64,000 nucleotides of DNA from Xenoacremonium recifei. Lineage: Eukaryota > Ascomycota > Sordariomycetes > Hypocreales > Nectriaceae. The notes below the pieces were generated by a model that saw only the letters and a list, made by a program, of their open reading frames with translations, had not been told where the DNA came from and ran no database searches. Shown here piece after piece: positions 41,910-52,443 of this stretch; positions within the stretch are counted from its first letter, which is position 1; the number at the start of each line of letters is the position of its first letter. Location: NCBI GenBank assembly GCA_012184525.1, contig WOFQ01000028.1, forward strand, positions 1 through 64,000, in the 5' to 3' direction. The position numbers were made by a program, and so were the translations under genes.

Positions 41910-42939
41910 TTATACCTGCAAGCTCAAGCCAGGGCTCCTTTCAAAGCTTCCCCCTCTTTTCGTTTTAATAGACACCTGTGGAATCACATATCGCCCATGC
42001 ATCCGGAAGCCTCTCGAATGTGCATTGCTCAGCCCCAGCAGCGCAGCACTGATCAACAGCAATGCTACCAGAACAATACCACCTGCCTGTGAAAGGTTTC
42101 CGCTCAACACAGCAACGAGAGAGACGATGAGCTTAGCGCACGCTTCCAGGCACCCATCAAGATGCGATTTGGCGCGCAACCAGGCCTGGGTCGTGATGGC
42201 CTGGAGATCCGTGTCCAAGCCGCGAAACCGGACTTGGACTGACCCAAGATTGATGGTGTACTCGGTGAGTCGGTCCTCAAGAGGAGAATTTGAAGGAGGC
42301 GACGAGCTGCGGTGTTTGATGACCCAGATATTCAGAATACGGGCGAGCATAAGGGCAAGGATAAAGGAGAGCCCCCACCAGTCTTCAAAGAGGATCATGA
42401 AGACTATCGCGCCGATGGTAAGGATTGGACTGCCAATGTATAGGAGCTGACTCAACCAGTCGATGTCAATGGAGCTCATCTGTCTGGTCTGAAAGGCCTT
42501 GCTGAGGATGTTGATCGTACAATTTCTTGACTCGGCAACGTCCACAGTGACACCCGGAGCTCCATCCCGGACCAACTGACGCAGATAGTTCAGCGTCACG
42601 ACATTATTAATAGCATGCCGCACCTCGCCTCCGCCGAAAATTTGTATTGCAGCGAGCTGGCCTATCCATCCGGGCACATCTTCGTGGTCGAGCGAGTCAC
42701 AGGCCTGCTGGTAGTGAAGCCCAGGAGCCAACACTAGGGCGTCTAGCCATGAAGAACCACCAGTCAGAGCCGTGCGACGAGCTACGGTTTGGAGATCTGC
42801 AAGGGCGAGGAGACCGCCGGCGGAAAGTGTGAAGTTTGGGATGGGCGTGGAGGACCAGGATGGGATGAGAGGTCGGGTCTACGATTGTTAATAGGGTGTA
42901 TGCTGTGTACTAGAGGATACTTACTTCCATAAAGTACAT
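41910..42939 (-). CDS. Multi-pass membrane protein of unknown function
   Basis: Two exons on the minus strand, 42939-42925 (five codons) and 42878-41910, giving 327 residues. The tiny first exon is inferred from a strong donor (GTAAGT) and in-frame continuity. Four hydrophobic segments are visible: two around residues 145-190 (LLYIGSPILTIGAIVFMILF, LSFILALMLARILNIWVI) and two around 265-305 (KLIVSLVAVL, GGIVLVALLLISAALLGL). No family recognised. It is divergent from the Emc1 gene. Confidence 0.62.
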
Positions 42940-43340
42940 GTCTAGGGACCTAAAAACAGATTCATAAAGAATTAGAAAAAAAACTAGAAAGAAGAGCAGG
43001 CTAGTTAGTTCCTTTTGAGTGCATGCTCATTTGAACCTTTATCATGATGGTGTAGGCACGCGCTCACTTACAGATCCCATGACACTGACAAGCTGTCTAG
43101 GCAGCGCACCCACACAACAAGACATCCCCTGATTTGCCGAGACAACAGGAAGAAAGTACACTTCCATATGAAACTGCCTTAGTGTTATTATTTAGCTTTT
43201 TTCATCATTTAAAGCTTCATGACTTTGAGAAGACGCATCATAGGAGCCCCTACCCTAGAGCGATGACTAAGCACGATCATAACAGGTCGCATTACGTCGC
43301 AGCTCCTAGCTCAACGTCAAGCTTCAAGCTCAACACAACA
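42940..43340. other. Divergent promoter region
   Basis: AT-rich spacer between the membrane-protein gene and Emc1. The Emc1 frame is open for 69 codons upstream of the chosen start, but that part has no family resemblance. Confidence 0.4.
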
Positions 43341-46282
43341 ATGCGGCCACTCTCATCGCTACTACTCCTGGGGCTTTCGTCCCTTGGAGCGGCGACATTC
43401 CCCGATGAGGTCGGTCATATCGACTTCCACCACGCGCTGGTCGGCGTCCCCCAAGTCGAGACGACCTTCTTCCATCGCCCGCGCAAAGACGACAAGGCGA
43501 GCCTGCTCTACACCCTCAGCGACGTGGGCGTCATCGGCGCCGTCAACCCGAGCAATGGCGCAGTAGTATGGCGGCAGCAGGTCGCGGACGAGATCACGAA
43601 CGGCGGCGGATACCTGAGAGCCCCCGAGGGCGAGAACTGGGTTGCGGCGGCATACGGACCATATGTGCAGGCGTGGGATGCGTTGACGGGGCGCAATGTG
43701 TGGCAGATGGAGTTCAAGGGCGAGGCCCGGGATCTGGAGATCATGGAGCTGACAGAGAGCCCCCGGAAAGACGTGTTGGTGCTGCATGAGGAGGATGGCA
43801 CAACGGTGCTGCGACGGTTACATGGTGGCTTGGGGACGGTGATTTGGGAGTTCCGCGAGACGTCCAAGGATATCCCGTTGCAGGTCTCGACGGATCTCTC
43901 TCGCGTCTACATCGTCAACCTCCACGGCTCACCCTCTTCATACGGCCTCAAGATCACCGCTCTCGACCCCGCGACTGGTGTGCGGGCGGAGGATCTGTCC
44001 ATTGGGACCAAGGGCGATGTTCACGGCCCCAAGGACGTCATGTTTGTGGGAGGCAACTCGGCGGCTCCAATTCTCGCGTGGACGGATGCCAGTCTCTCAA
44101 AGATCAAGATCAATGTGCTTGGGAAGAAGACAACGCAAGAATTTGCCCTGCCTGCGAACGCTGATTCGGTCGATATCCATGCCCCTCATCAGGTGCAATC
44201 GCAGCCTCACTTCCTCGTCCACACGCGCACGACGACAGGCAACAAGGCTGATGTCTACCACACCGACCTGAAGAGCGGCCAAGTCTCCAAGGCCTACGAG
44301 CTGCCCCATCTGAATGGCCTGGGCGCCATCTCGACCAGCTCTGACGGCGCCAACGTTTACTTTACGCGCATCACCGAGGACGAGATTCTCATTGTGTCGT
44401 CCGAGTCCCATGGCGTCATTGCGCGATGGCCGTTCAAGCACGAAGCTGACGTTGAACCGATCCACGCCGTGTCTGAGGTCATTAAGAAGGCGACTGGAGA
44501 TGGCTTTGCCGTTCGGTCAGCCGCTGTCACCAAAGCTGATGATTGGATCATGGTTCGCAACGGAGAGATCGACTGGAGCCGTCCAGAAGGACTGACGGGT
44601 GCGGTTGCAGCAGTCTGGGCTGAAATCCCTGCCAGCGTCAACCTGGCCAAGGTGCTCGAAAAGGAGGCACACACAAACCCCCTCCACGCCTACATCCACC
44701 GAGTGACCCGACACATTGATGATCTACAGTATCTACCTGACTACCTGGCGTCGATCCCTGAGCGCTTCATGACCAGCATCTTTGGGGGCGGTGCCTCAAG
44801 AAAGGAGGGCCTCCAGCGTGATAGCTTCGGCTTTAACAAGCTGATTGTCTTGGCTACCCGACGAGGACGCATGTACGGCCTCTACACTGGCCATGGCGGC
44901 GAAATCGCTTGGTCCAAGTCGGTTCTGCCTCAGGCACCTGGAGAGATGCTGGATGTGAAGGGCATCTTTGCCAAGGATGACCAGGGCGTCGTGACGCTGC
45001 GAGGATCCAAGGGCGAGTACGTTGCCATCAAGAGCGATTCTGGCGATATCGTCGAGGTGATGCCCCCAGGCTCACTAGCACCGGTTTCCAGCACCGCCGT
45101 GGTTGACAGCGAGGTCGGACAGTGGTTGCTCCCGTTGGGGGCCGATGGGCAGACGGCGCCCTTCCCTTCGAGCTGGACTCCCGAGCAGGTCATCGTTGTG
45201 CGTGAAGGAGAGGGTCTGAAGGGCCTCAAGTTTGTTCACGATGGCGACAAGGCCACGGCTCTCGAGCTCTGGAAGCTGCAGGTCAAGGAGGGCCAGAAGA
45301 TTGCTGAGATTGCGAAGCTGCCTGCTCATAACCCTGTGGCCTCAATTGGCCGCGTTCTGGGTGACCGTGGTGTTAGCTACAAGTACCTGAACCCCAACAC
45401 GATTGTGTTGGTAGTTGTTGACGGAACTTCTCTGTCTGTTCAGCTGGTCGACACGGTGTCTGGCCAGATCCTCGCAGCACAGTCCTACGCGGGTGTTGAC
45501 TCTACGCAGCCTATCTCGTGTGCTATGGCCGAGAACTGGTATGCCTGCTCGTTCTTTGGCGAGTACACGCTGGACGACGGCACGAACCGGGCCATCAAGG
45601 GCTACCAGCTGGTGGTCTCGGACCTCTACGAATCGCCTTCTCCCAACGACCGGGGCCCCCTTGGAGATGCACCTACCTTCTCCTCCTTTGATCCCGTGGA
45701 CAATCCTCACGGCCCCTCTCTGCCGTGGGTGGTGTCTCAGGCATTTGTTGTCTCGCAGCCCCTCACCACCTTGTCCATCACCCAGACGCGGCAAGGCATT
45801 GCCAACCGACAGCTGCTTGCTTACCTCCCCGAAGCCAGCTCCGTCGTCGGTCTGCCTCGCCAGCTCATCGACCCGCGACGGCCCGTCGGGCGCGATCCCA
45901 CTGCGGCTGAGATGGAGGCGGAGGGTCTGGGCAAGTACTCGCCGGCCATCGAGATCGACCCGCGGTCCATTGTCTCTCACCAACGCAGTGTGGTGGGTGT
46001 CCAGGGCATCATAGCCACTCCCGCCATCGTCGAGAGCACGAGCCTGGTGGTGGCATATGGGGTGGACGTGTTTGGCACCAGAGTTGCGCCTAGCGGTGTC
46101 TTTGACATCCTGGGCAAGGGATTCAACAAGGTGACGCTGATTGGCACCGTCGTGGCGTTGTTTGGCGGTGTGATGTTTCTTGCGCCGATGGTGAGTTCCC
46201 CCCCTCCTTACATGAAAGTGCTGCATGCTGACTGAGACAGGTCCGGAGAAAGCAAATCAACCGGCTCTGGGAGGGCCTGTGA
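43341..46282 (+). CDS. EMC1: Emc1, ER membrane protein complex subunit 1
   Basis: Two exons, 43341-46190 and 46241-46282, giving 963 residues. The Met at 43341 starts a signal peptide (MRPLSSLLLLGLSSLGAA). Next comes the luminal beta-propeller start FPDEVGHIDFHHALVG and the PQQ-like LYTLSDVGVIGAVNPSNGAVVWR. The C-terminal DUF1620-type region ends in one membrane helix (VTLIGTVVALFGGVMFLAPM). The short last exon adds the cytosolic VRRKQINRLWEGL tail. Emc1 is the large luminal subunit of the ER insertase for tail-anchored and multi-pass proteins. Confidence 0.93.
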
Positions 46283-47990
46283 GGGGAAAGACGGATGTGA
46301 CAAGAATAGAGCGGCCCCCATATTTGGGCTATGTGTGCGGGGAGTCAAAATACGAGCTGTTAATGGAGAAACTTCAATTTTTGAGTTGACAACTGAGACA
46401 GAAATGTCTCTCGGTGACAGTGTATGGCGGCGAGCTGACCAGTGTAGGGCTGACCATAGGGCGGGTGCAACGTCGCAACGTCACGCCTATTTGGGCTGGC
46501 GTTCTAGCCTGCTTCTATTCATGTCTGCTAACCTTGAGTGTCTCTATAGTTTAGAACCAGCGCAGCTTCAGCTAGTCGAGGCTATAGGCCCGATCAGGGT
46601 CCTCGCCTGCTCCGTGTCCGAGGCGGAGCGACGCCACGGCGTTGCGGGGGCTGACCGGCGCCGATGCAAGCCAGGATGAGAGTCTGGGCTGGACGGGAAA
46701 TGCCTGATACTGTGCCTACGACGTACGAGTTGCTAAGCTGTGCACATGCTGGCATCTAGGACGCAGAGACGGCGCGATTACTCTCCGGTGTAAGACACAA
46801 TGCGTATGACGAATGCCGAGGGAGGATTCGACCTCGTGGTGGAGAGCGCGGCTCGTATACTTGATGCTGACGGGATATGTTTGTCGTCGAGATGCACTTT
46901 GCTGCTGCGGCGATCATTTACCGTACCGTGCCTTTGACAGTCTTACTCAGCCCGAGCGAGGCCCGCGAGCATCGACATCACCGGACTGTCATTATACCTC
47001 AACACGAAGCGGCATAATGCAGCTTCACAGCCGAGCCAGCACGCCGCTGAGACAGCCCTCCTCGCCAAGACTGCTCAGCCAGGATGACTTCCATGACCAA
47101 GCGGCCACCGACAAATGATCGTCCGGGCCATCGGGCCAACACGAGCAGCCCCCAGTGCGTCCAGCGAATGGCAAGCTCGTCAGCCGTCGTATTGCGAGAA
47201 CGAAGGTATAGCCATTTGCGGGGTAATCAGCCGCCAACCCTCCATCCTTGCTTGACAGTGCGTGCAGCTGAGCATCGCAGACCGTGCACTGCCGAGAGCC
47301 TTTTTCTCCGAAGAAAACGAGGCGCGAATCAGATTGGCGGGATGTATTTTTAGCAGAGCCATCCGTCAGCCGCTGCTGGACTGGGCTTGCGTCCCGAGGG
47401 CTGGCCCTCCGTTGGCTCCGTTTCGAACGGTGAGCGTCGGTGTAAGTGGCGCATCGAAGCTCCCGAACCGGTGCCCATAGAACGGTCGCCCATTCCAACG
47501 AAGCCGCCGCAACGTAACGGACCGGCTGAGACCGACAGAGTGCAAGTGTGCGCGGTCTGACGGCATGGATGGCGGAGGAAATGTGCAAGCTGAAAGACAG
47601 CGAGCAATGAGAACGAGGCTTCGCCGCACATGACCTGACGCCCCCAAGCCTGTCCCGCGTCGCCGATCACCCGTATCCCGAAGCTTTCTGACATCCAGGC
47701 CACCATCCTCCGGCTGGTCGCGGAGAGCGGGATGGGTGTGGAGGGAGGGGAAGGCTCGTGGCTTGCTTGTTGCATGCGAGTTCCGAGACTGCAAGCCTCT
47801 GCGGCAGCTCGTGTTGAGAAGCAGAAGGTGGCCGAGAATAAGTATATAAGGAGGGCGTTCTCCTTCGAATTTTGGTTCTCATCATCCTCATCAGCATCAG
47901 CATTCAAACACTCCTACAACAACCACCAGCAAAAGCACCATTCGCTCTCACAGCTTCTCTACTACCACCACTTTCACCACCACCATCAAC
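46283..47990. other. Long intergenic region upstream of the small secreted protein
   Basis: Overlapping ORFs on both strands (the largest 187 codons on the minus strand) have no coherent composition or domains, so I do not call them. The last 150 bp form a clear promoter with a TATA box. Confidence 0.4.
47843..47850 (+). promoter_or_regulatory. TATA box of the small secreted protein gene
   Basis: TATATAAG lies 148 bp before the start codon. A CA-rich leader (repeated CAACA, CCACCA) follows, as in strongly expressed fungal genes. Confidence 0.55.
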
Positions 47991-48290
47991 ATGAAGTTCA
48001 CTCTCGCCCTCGCTGCCCTCGCCGGCCTCGCCTCCGCTGCCCCCGGCGGCGCCAAGCAGTGCACTCCCGGCACCTACGCCTGCTCTGCCGATGCCTCAGG
48101 CTGGCTGGTCTGCAACACCTCCAGCCAGTGGGTGGTACGTCTCTCCCCTTGCCCTTCGCCTCTAACCCGTATGATACTGACACTGACTGTCTTGCAGAAT
48201 GGCGGAACTTGCCCTCCCTACACGAGCTGCAAGTTCTACGAGCCCAGCAAGAGCCCCTACTGTGTTCCCGCTGGCTTCCAGTTCCCGTAA
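47991..48290 (+). CDS. Small secreted six-cysteine protein
   Basis: Two exons, 47991-48134 and 48198-48290, giving 78 residues. A signal peptide (about 1-16, ending SAAP) is followed by a 60-residue mature part with six cysteines at 24, 31, 41, 53, 59 and 70. The pattern CTPGTYAC...GWLVCN...QWV..GTC resembles small chitin- or carbohydrate-binding modules of fungi, but I cannot name the family with certainty. A TATA box, CA-rich leader and codon choice suggest high expression. Candidate wall-associated protein or effector. Confidence 0.8.
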   Translation: MKFTLALAALAGLASAAPGGAKQCTPGTYACSADASGWLVCNTSSQWVVRLSPCPSPLTRMILTLTVLQNGGTCPPYTSCKFYEPSKSPYCVPAGFQFP

Positions 48291-48733
48291 GCGACTGGAG
48301 ATTGATCTTGGAACGCTTTGCCATTCTTGTCACTCGCTCGATGTCTAGGGTTTTCTGCATATAGCTTTGGTTGTTTGGGGAGAGTTGGGTTCATGCATGC
48401 ATGAGTTACGGTCCTTTTGTCGATACATTTCATACACATACACAGTGGTTAGATAGGCTGAATTGCCATCATATCCAAAAAAAAAAAAGGGGCCTGAGCT
48501 GGTGACTTGTGATTGATCTGATGCTTCCTGCTTCGCAGTCCTCGTAAAGAGTGATCGGAAGGATCAATGATCGTTATGCATAAACTTGGCTGATATAACA
48601 GACTTCTGCACACTATGGACCACACCACCCGATTTGTAAGATGCATAAAGTCAAGGCAGATATATTTATCCCAAGTCATCACACTATCCAAAATATCATC
48701 CATAAAACGCCGAGTCATGCCATCTATTGTCCA
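48291..48733. other. Convergent 3' flank, no gene seen
   Basis: Contains a ten-base A run near 48480. No gene is visible between the convergent neighbours. Confidence 0.4.
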
Positions 48734-50533
48734 CTAACAATCCTTCCAGTGCTCTGCGATCCACTGGGCCATCTTGTACGTAAACGTGCCCTCCATGTAT
48801 GTTTCTACGTCTGAGTGGTTGTAGTCGCCGCCGGCAAACTTGAGCGCCGGGATGACCCACGGCTGGAGGAAGTCGAGGAAGACCAGGTCCACCTTTTCCG
48901 GGTCGCTGTCCTTGGAGAAGCCGACCCGGCCCTGGATGCAGTTGGGCTGGTCGTAGAACTTGAGGGGCTTGTGGATCGTGTCGTCGCCTTCTGCGTCGAT
49001 GTCGTCCTTGGTGGTGTAGCCCGAGATGAGGTCTGGTTCGTCGGTGAGAGGTTCTTGGGCGCCACGGAGCTCGAGACGGGGTTCCTCTTCAATTTGAACC
49101 TCGGCCGGGAACATTTGCTCTGGGATGCGTAGGAAGCGGGTATCAACACCCTCGGAGAGAATCGTGGGGCCGCTGTTGAGAATGTCGATGACCTTGGCGG
49201 CCACCTTGTAGGGCACATCGCGAACGTAAGCAAACCCGCTCGTAAATGGACTGACGATGTATGTCGAGTCACGGGTGAATGGCCCCTTGAAGATGTCGAA
49301 ACGGATAGCACCTGTGTTGACCAGGGCCAGTCGCGGCGTGTCCTCGCGCCCCTTGGCGTGCACAACGTCTGGTAGCACTTCGTCGGCGATCCAGCTGTAG
49401 ATGCTGTCGGAGCTGGGGTACTTGGTTCGCGTCATCCAGAGGTTCCTGGGCGCGCACCCGAATTGGCTGTCGAGCTGGAGCGCCTTGCGAGCCCGTACAA
49501 TCATCTCGGTCGTCTGCTTGCCCTTTTTGGTTGGGAACGTCGTCTCGTTGAGCCCGGTGTGGTGGTACATGCCGTACAGGTTGGTGTCAATGTACCGCCG
49601 GGTGAAGCTCACCGACTTGGCGGCCGAAACTTCCTTCGAGTCCTTGGTCTTGAAGCCGTCCATCGACATCCATCCAATGGTCTCAAAGTACCGCCCACTG
49701 GCCATGGCGAAAGCATTGGAGTCATAGCGCACCGCATCGCGGACGTGGGCATGACCGCCAAAGAAGGCAATGGGAATGTGCCAGTTTTGTTTGCGAATGG
49801 CCGTGTAGATGATCTTGAACTCGTCCATGCGCAGGCCCACATGCCCAATGACAAGGAACAGGTCGGTCTTCTCGCGGATGGCCTCCTGGAACCAGTCTTC
49901 CTTGATCGTCTCCTCGACAGGCTGCACGACGCTGTTGTTGGCGTTGTTTACAAAGTCGAAGAGGAACCCAAAGGCAACGATATCGAGGTCTAGGGCCTTA
50001 GTCTTGAACTTGCGGTAGCGCTGAGCCAGCGGCTTCTGCTCGCCCGTTGCATGGTCGATGTAGTCGAGGTTGGATGCAATGTAGCGGTCTCGGAAGTTGG
50101 GGATAGTGGTGTCGTTCTCGCGGTCGGTCGAGTAGGCCTTGTAGAGTTCGTGGTTGCCGATGCACAGGACATCGACGTCCTGCTGGGCGTAGATGTCGTA
50201 CTGAAACAGGCCCTTGGGTGTCGATGAGTCGTAGAGCCCGTTGCCCTCTATGCGGTCGCCGGTGTCGATCAAAAGCAGGTCAACACCCTTCTCGTCAGCT
50301 CGGGAGCGCATGTGCTGCGAGAAGGAGATGTAGTCGCCCCAGTCAGCCGAGTACTGCGGCTCCTGAAAGTGACCGCCTAGCCAGCCATGCGTATCGGTCG
50401 TGTGGAGGAAGTTGAGCTGGCCCCAGACAAGATCTCGCATGGGCGAGGCCACAGGCTCAACAGCGCCGGGCTGAGCAGCCTGGGCGATGGCGGCGGCGAG
50501 CACGCAGCTAGTGAGGGTGCTCCGGAGGATCAT
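48734..50533 (-). CDS. Secreted or vacuolar calcineurin-like metallophosphoesterase (5'-nucleotidase-like)
   Basis: A single exon of 599 residues with a signal peptide (about 1-20). Metal-binding motifs are in order: D47-T-H49 in HTTDTHGW, D93 in DTGDRIEGNG, N127-H128 in GNHE, then GHVG and GGHAHVRD further on. This is the 5'-nucleotidase/UshA-type phosphoesterase core. A C-terminal region (VNTGAIRFDIFKG) matches the nucleotide-binding domain of 5'-nucleotidases. It looks like the fungal relatives of yeast YHR202W, a vacuolar protein of unknown substrate. Confidence 0.88.
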   Translation of the reverse strand: MILRSTLTSCVLAAAIAQAAQPGAVEPVASPMRDLVWGQLNFLHTTDTHGWLGGHFQEPQYSADWGDYISFSQHMRSRADEKGVDLLLIDTGDRIEGNGLYDSSTPKGLFQYDIYAQQDVDVLCIGNHELYKAYSTDRENDTTIPNFRDRYIASNLDYIDHATGEQKPLAQRYRKFKTKALDLDIVAFGFLFDFVNNANNSVVQPVEETIKEDWFQEAIREKTDLFLVIGHVGLRMDEFKIIYTAIRKQNWHIPIAFFGGHAHVRDAVRYDSNAFAMASGRYFETIGWMSMDGFKTKDSKEVSAAKSVSFTRRYIDTNLYGMYHHTGLNETTFPTKKGKQTTEMIVRARKALQLDSQFGCAPRNLWMTRTKYPSSDSIYSWIADEVLPDVVHAKGREDTPRLALVNTGAIRFDIFKGPFTRDSTYIVSPFTSGFAYVRDVPYKVAAKVIDILNSGPTILSEGVDTRFLRIPEQMFPAEVQIEEEPRLELRGAQEPLTDEPDLISGYTTKDDIDAEGDDTIHKPLKFYDQPNCIQGRVGFSKDSDPEKVDLVFLDFLQPWVIPALKFAGGDYNHSDVETYMEGTFTYKMAQWIAEHWKDC

Positions 50534-52443
50534 GGTGGTGATGGCGGAATGTGGTGTTGATGTTTGGGAGAGGTTGCTGAGGCAAGGACCCTGATAGCTC
50601 TAGCTCGAGATACCGTCTGTCTCGGTTGTTCAGGCAGCTGCCCTCCAGCGCTGACATCACCTGCGCTGCAGTGTCTCAGCGGGGCGGCAGGTGCTGCAAC
50701 GGTCAGGTCGGACCTGCCTGCCCTGCCCTGTGACCCCCCGCCAACCAACCGGAAATATCCCATCAGGCACCATCGACAACGACCCCTCGCCATCTTCATC
50801 TACGTACAACTAACGCTGAGTGAACGGCATCAATTGCATCCGCTTGCATCCTATTCATCGTCATTGCTCATTAGCATCTGCATGCCCCTGCGCACATCTT
50901 ACAGACCTGACCATATTGGCCTGGGGTCACGCGACAGAGCCGCATCTGCAATGCCAAACCGTCTTCCCCATGCCATCAGATTGGCCGTTGACTCTGTCGT
51001 ATCTCGTACATCCTGTCATCCTGGCCCACGGACTCGACTTTGCCTATCCAGGCATGATGGTGCGAGGATTTGGCCTCTCCACGCGACTTGACGCCTAACA
51101 GATAATGCCACAGTCCCGCGCCTAGATCGTTGTCCTCTGCGTACCCCTCACGGAGTGGCGTCGGAGTCATCCCAACGCACCCCTGTTAGCTGCTGTTCCT
51201 TGCCGGTACGAAATACGAGAGTCCCGAGTCCCACCGTCCCGGTCCCGATGCTTTTGTACCCGTGCGGCCGCCGGTCCATTGCATCTCAGATATAAATCGA
51301 GCTTGACATGACTGCCGCTTCTGTGCCCCTTTGTTCAGGATCTCGTCAGTAGTTCTGGATATACTTTCCGTTTCCTCATTCGACCCCTGGAATTGAGTCT
51401 ACTCATGTCTGCTACTCTGCGTGCTCCATGCCACCAATTGCAATGCCGGAATCACTTACATCCTCTGGTGCGCGTGCCCTTACTTGTCCGTCGTTCATGC
51501 TGACACGCCTCAGGGAGCATCGCTCCGGTGACCCTCAAGTCCGAGCAAGACTGCCAGAATCTCCTTCTGAGAGACATCTGTGCACTCCCTGAGCGTGAGA
51601 TTCCGCCTGCCGAGCCTGAGCCTTCGCCAACAGACGGAAAGCTTCCAATGCTTCCTCGTAAAGCCCCCAGAGAACCATCTCATTGGATGTTCACTAATAC
51701 TTCGTTGTAATAGTGGGATCTCAGTCAGATGGAACTGCGACCAACATTATTGTGTCAAAGATCGTTCGAGCTGCAATGTCAAACATCATGCCGAATTCAT
51801 GATTGCTAAAGGATGAAGATTGGTGCTCTCCGTCTAAACATCGCTTTAGATGCCTTTCGGAGATTATTGCTTTCCCGCCGGGTGAATTTCGAAACCAGGG
51901 ACGCGAAAGTTTCAGCGTCAAAGCGGAAGCCTGAGCCACCATCCCCACCAGAAGCTGAGCGCAATCTTCGTCTAAGATTCTGTAGTGGGTGTGGTACTAA
52001 CTACTGTTATAACACGATGACTTTGACTTTATGGCCCAATCACATTGGAATTGGAAGTCGGAAACACTCTGGGGCCGGCTGAAAAGTCAACCTGTCTTAT
52101 TTGATCACTACTACTGGACATTTAAGTTCATGTTGGGAGCAGACCCCCTCGATCCTCTTACGTGAATTTGCGGGCGCGACTGTCTGAACCAACCAACACA
52201 CCAATGATATCGAGTCTCTTGGCGCCAAACGGCATATCTAGGAAGCCTTGCTCCTTTAGGGACGTTCGCCGGCCTTGTTACTGCCATTCCATGGGCCGTT
52301 TTATTATCCTTCCCGCGCAACCGCAGAACTTGAAACCTGCATCTGCCATCTCTCTCAATCCACTTTTTCTTTACATTTTACATTTCGTACTCTCGATTCT
52401 TCTCCCCTTTCGTTCTGTATTCCGTTCTCGTCCTTGTGCCAAA
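50534..52443. other. Long intergenic region, no convincing gene
   Basis: A TATAAA motif at about 51293 precedes only a 32-codon ORF (51404). Other ORFs up to 175 codons overlap each other in several frames. The last 130 bp before the next gene are a strongly pyrimidine-rich leader. Confidence 0.4.

Noticed and set aside
47025..47907. Two overlapping minus-strand ORFs of 187 and 185 codons
   Set aside because: No coherent composition. They run through the promoter of the small secreted protein gene and overlap ORFs in other frames.
50564..51098. Overlapping plus-strand ORFs of 175 and 92 codons
   Set aside because: No recognisable motif, low-quality composition, and located in the leader and promoter region of the divergent phosphoesterase gene.
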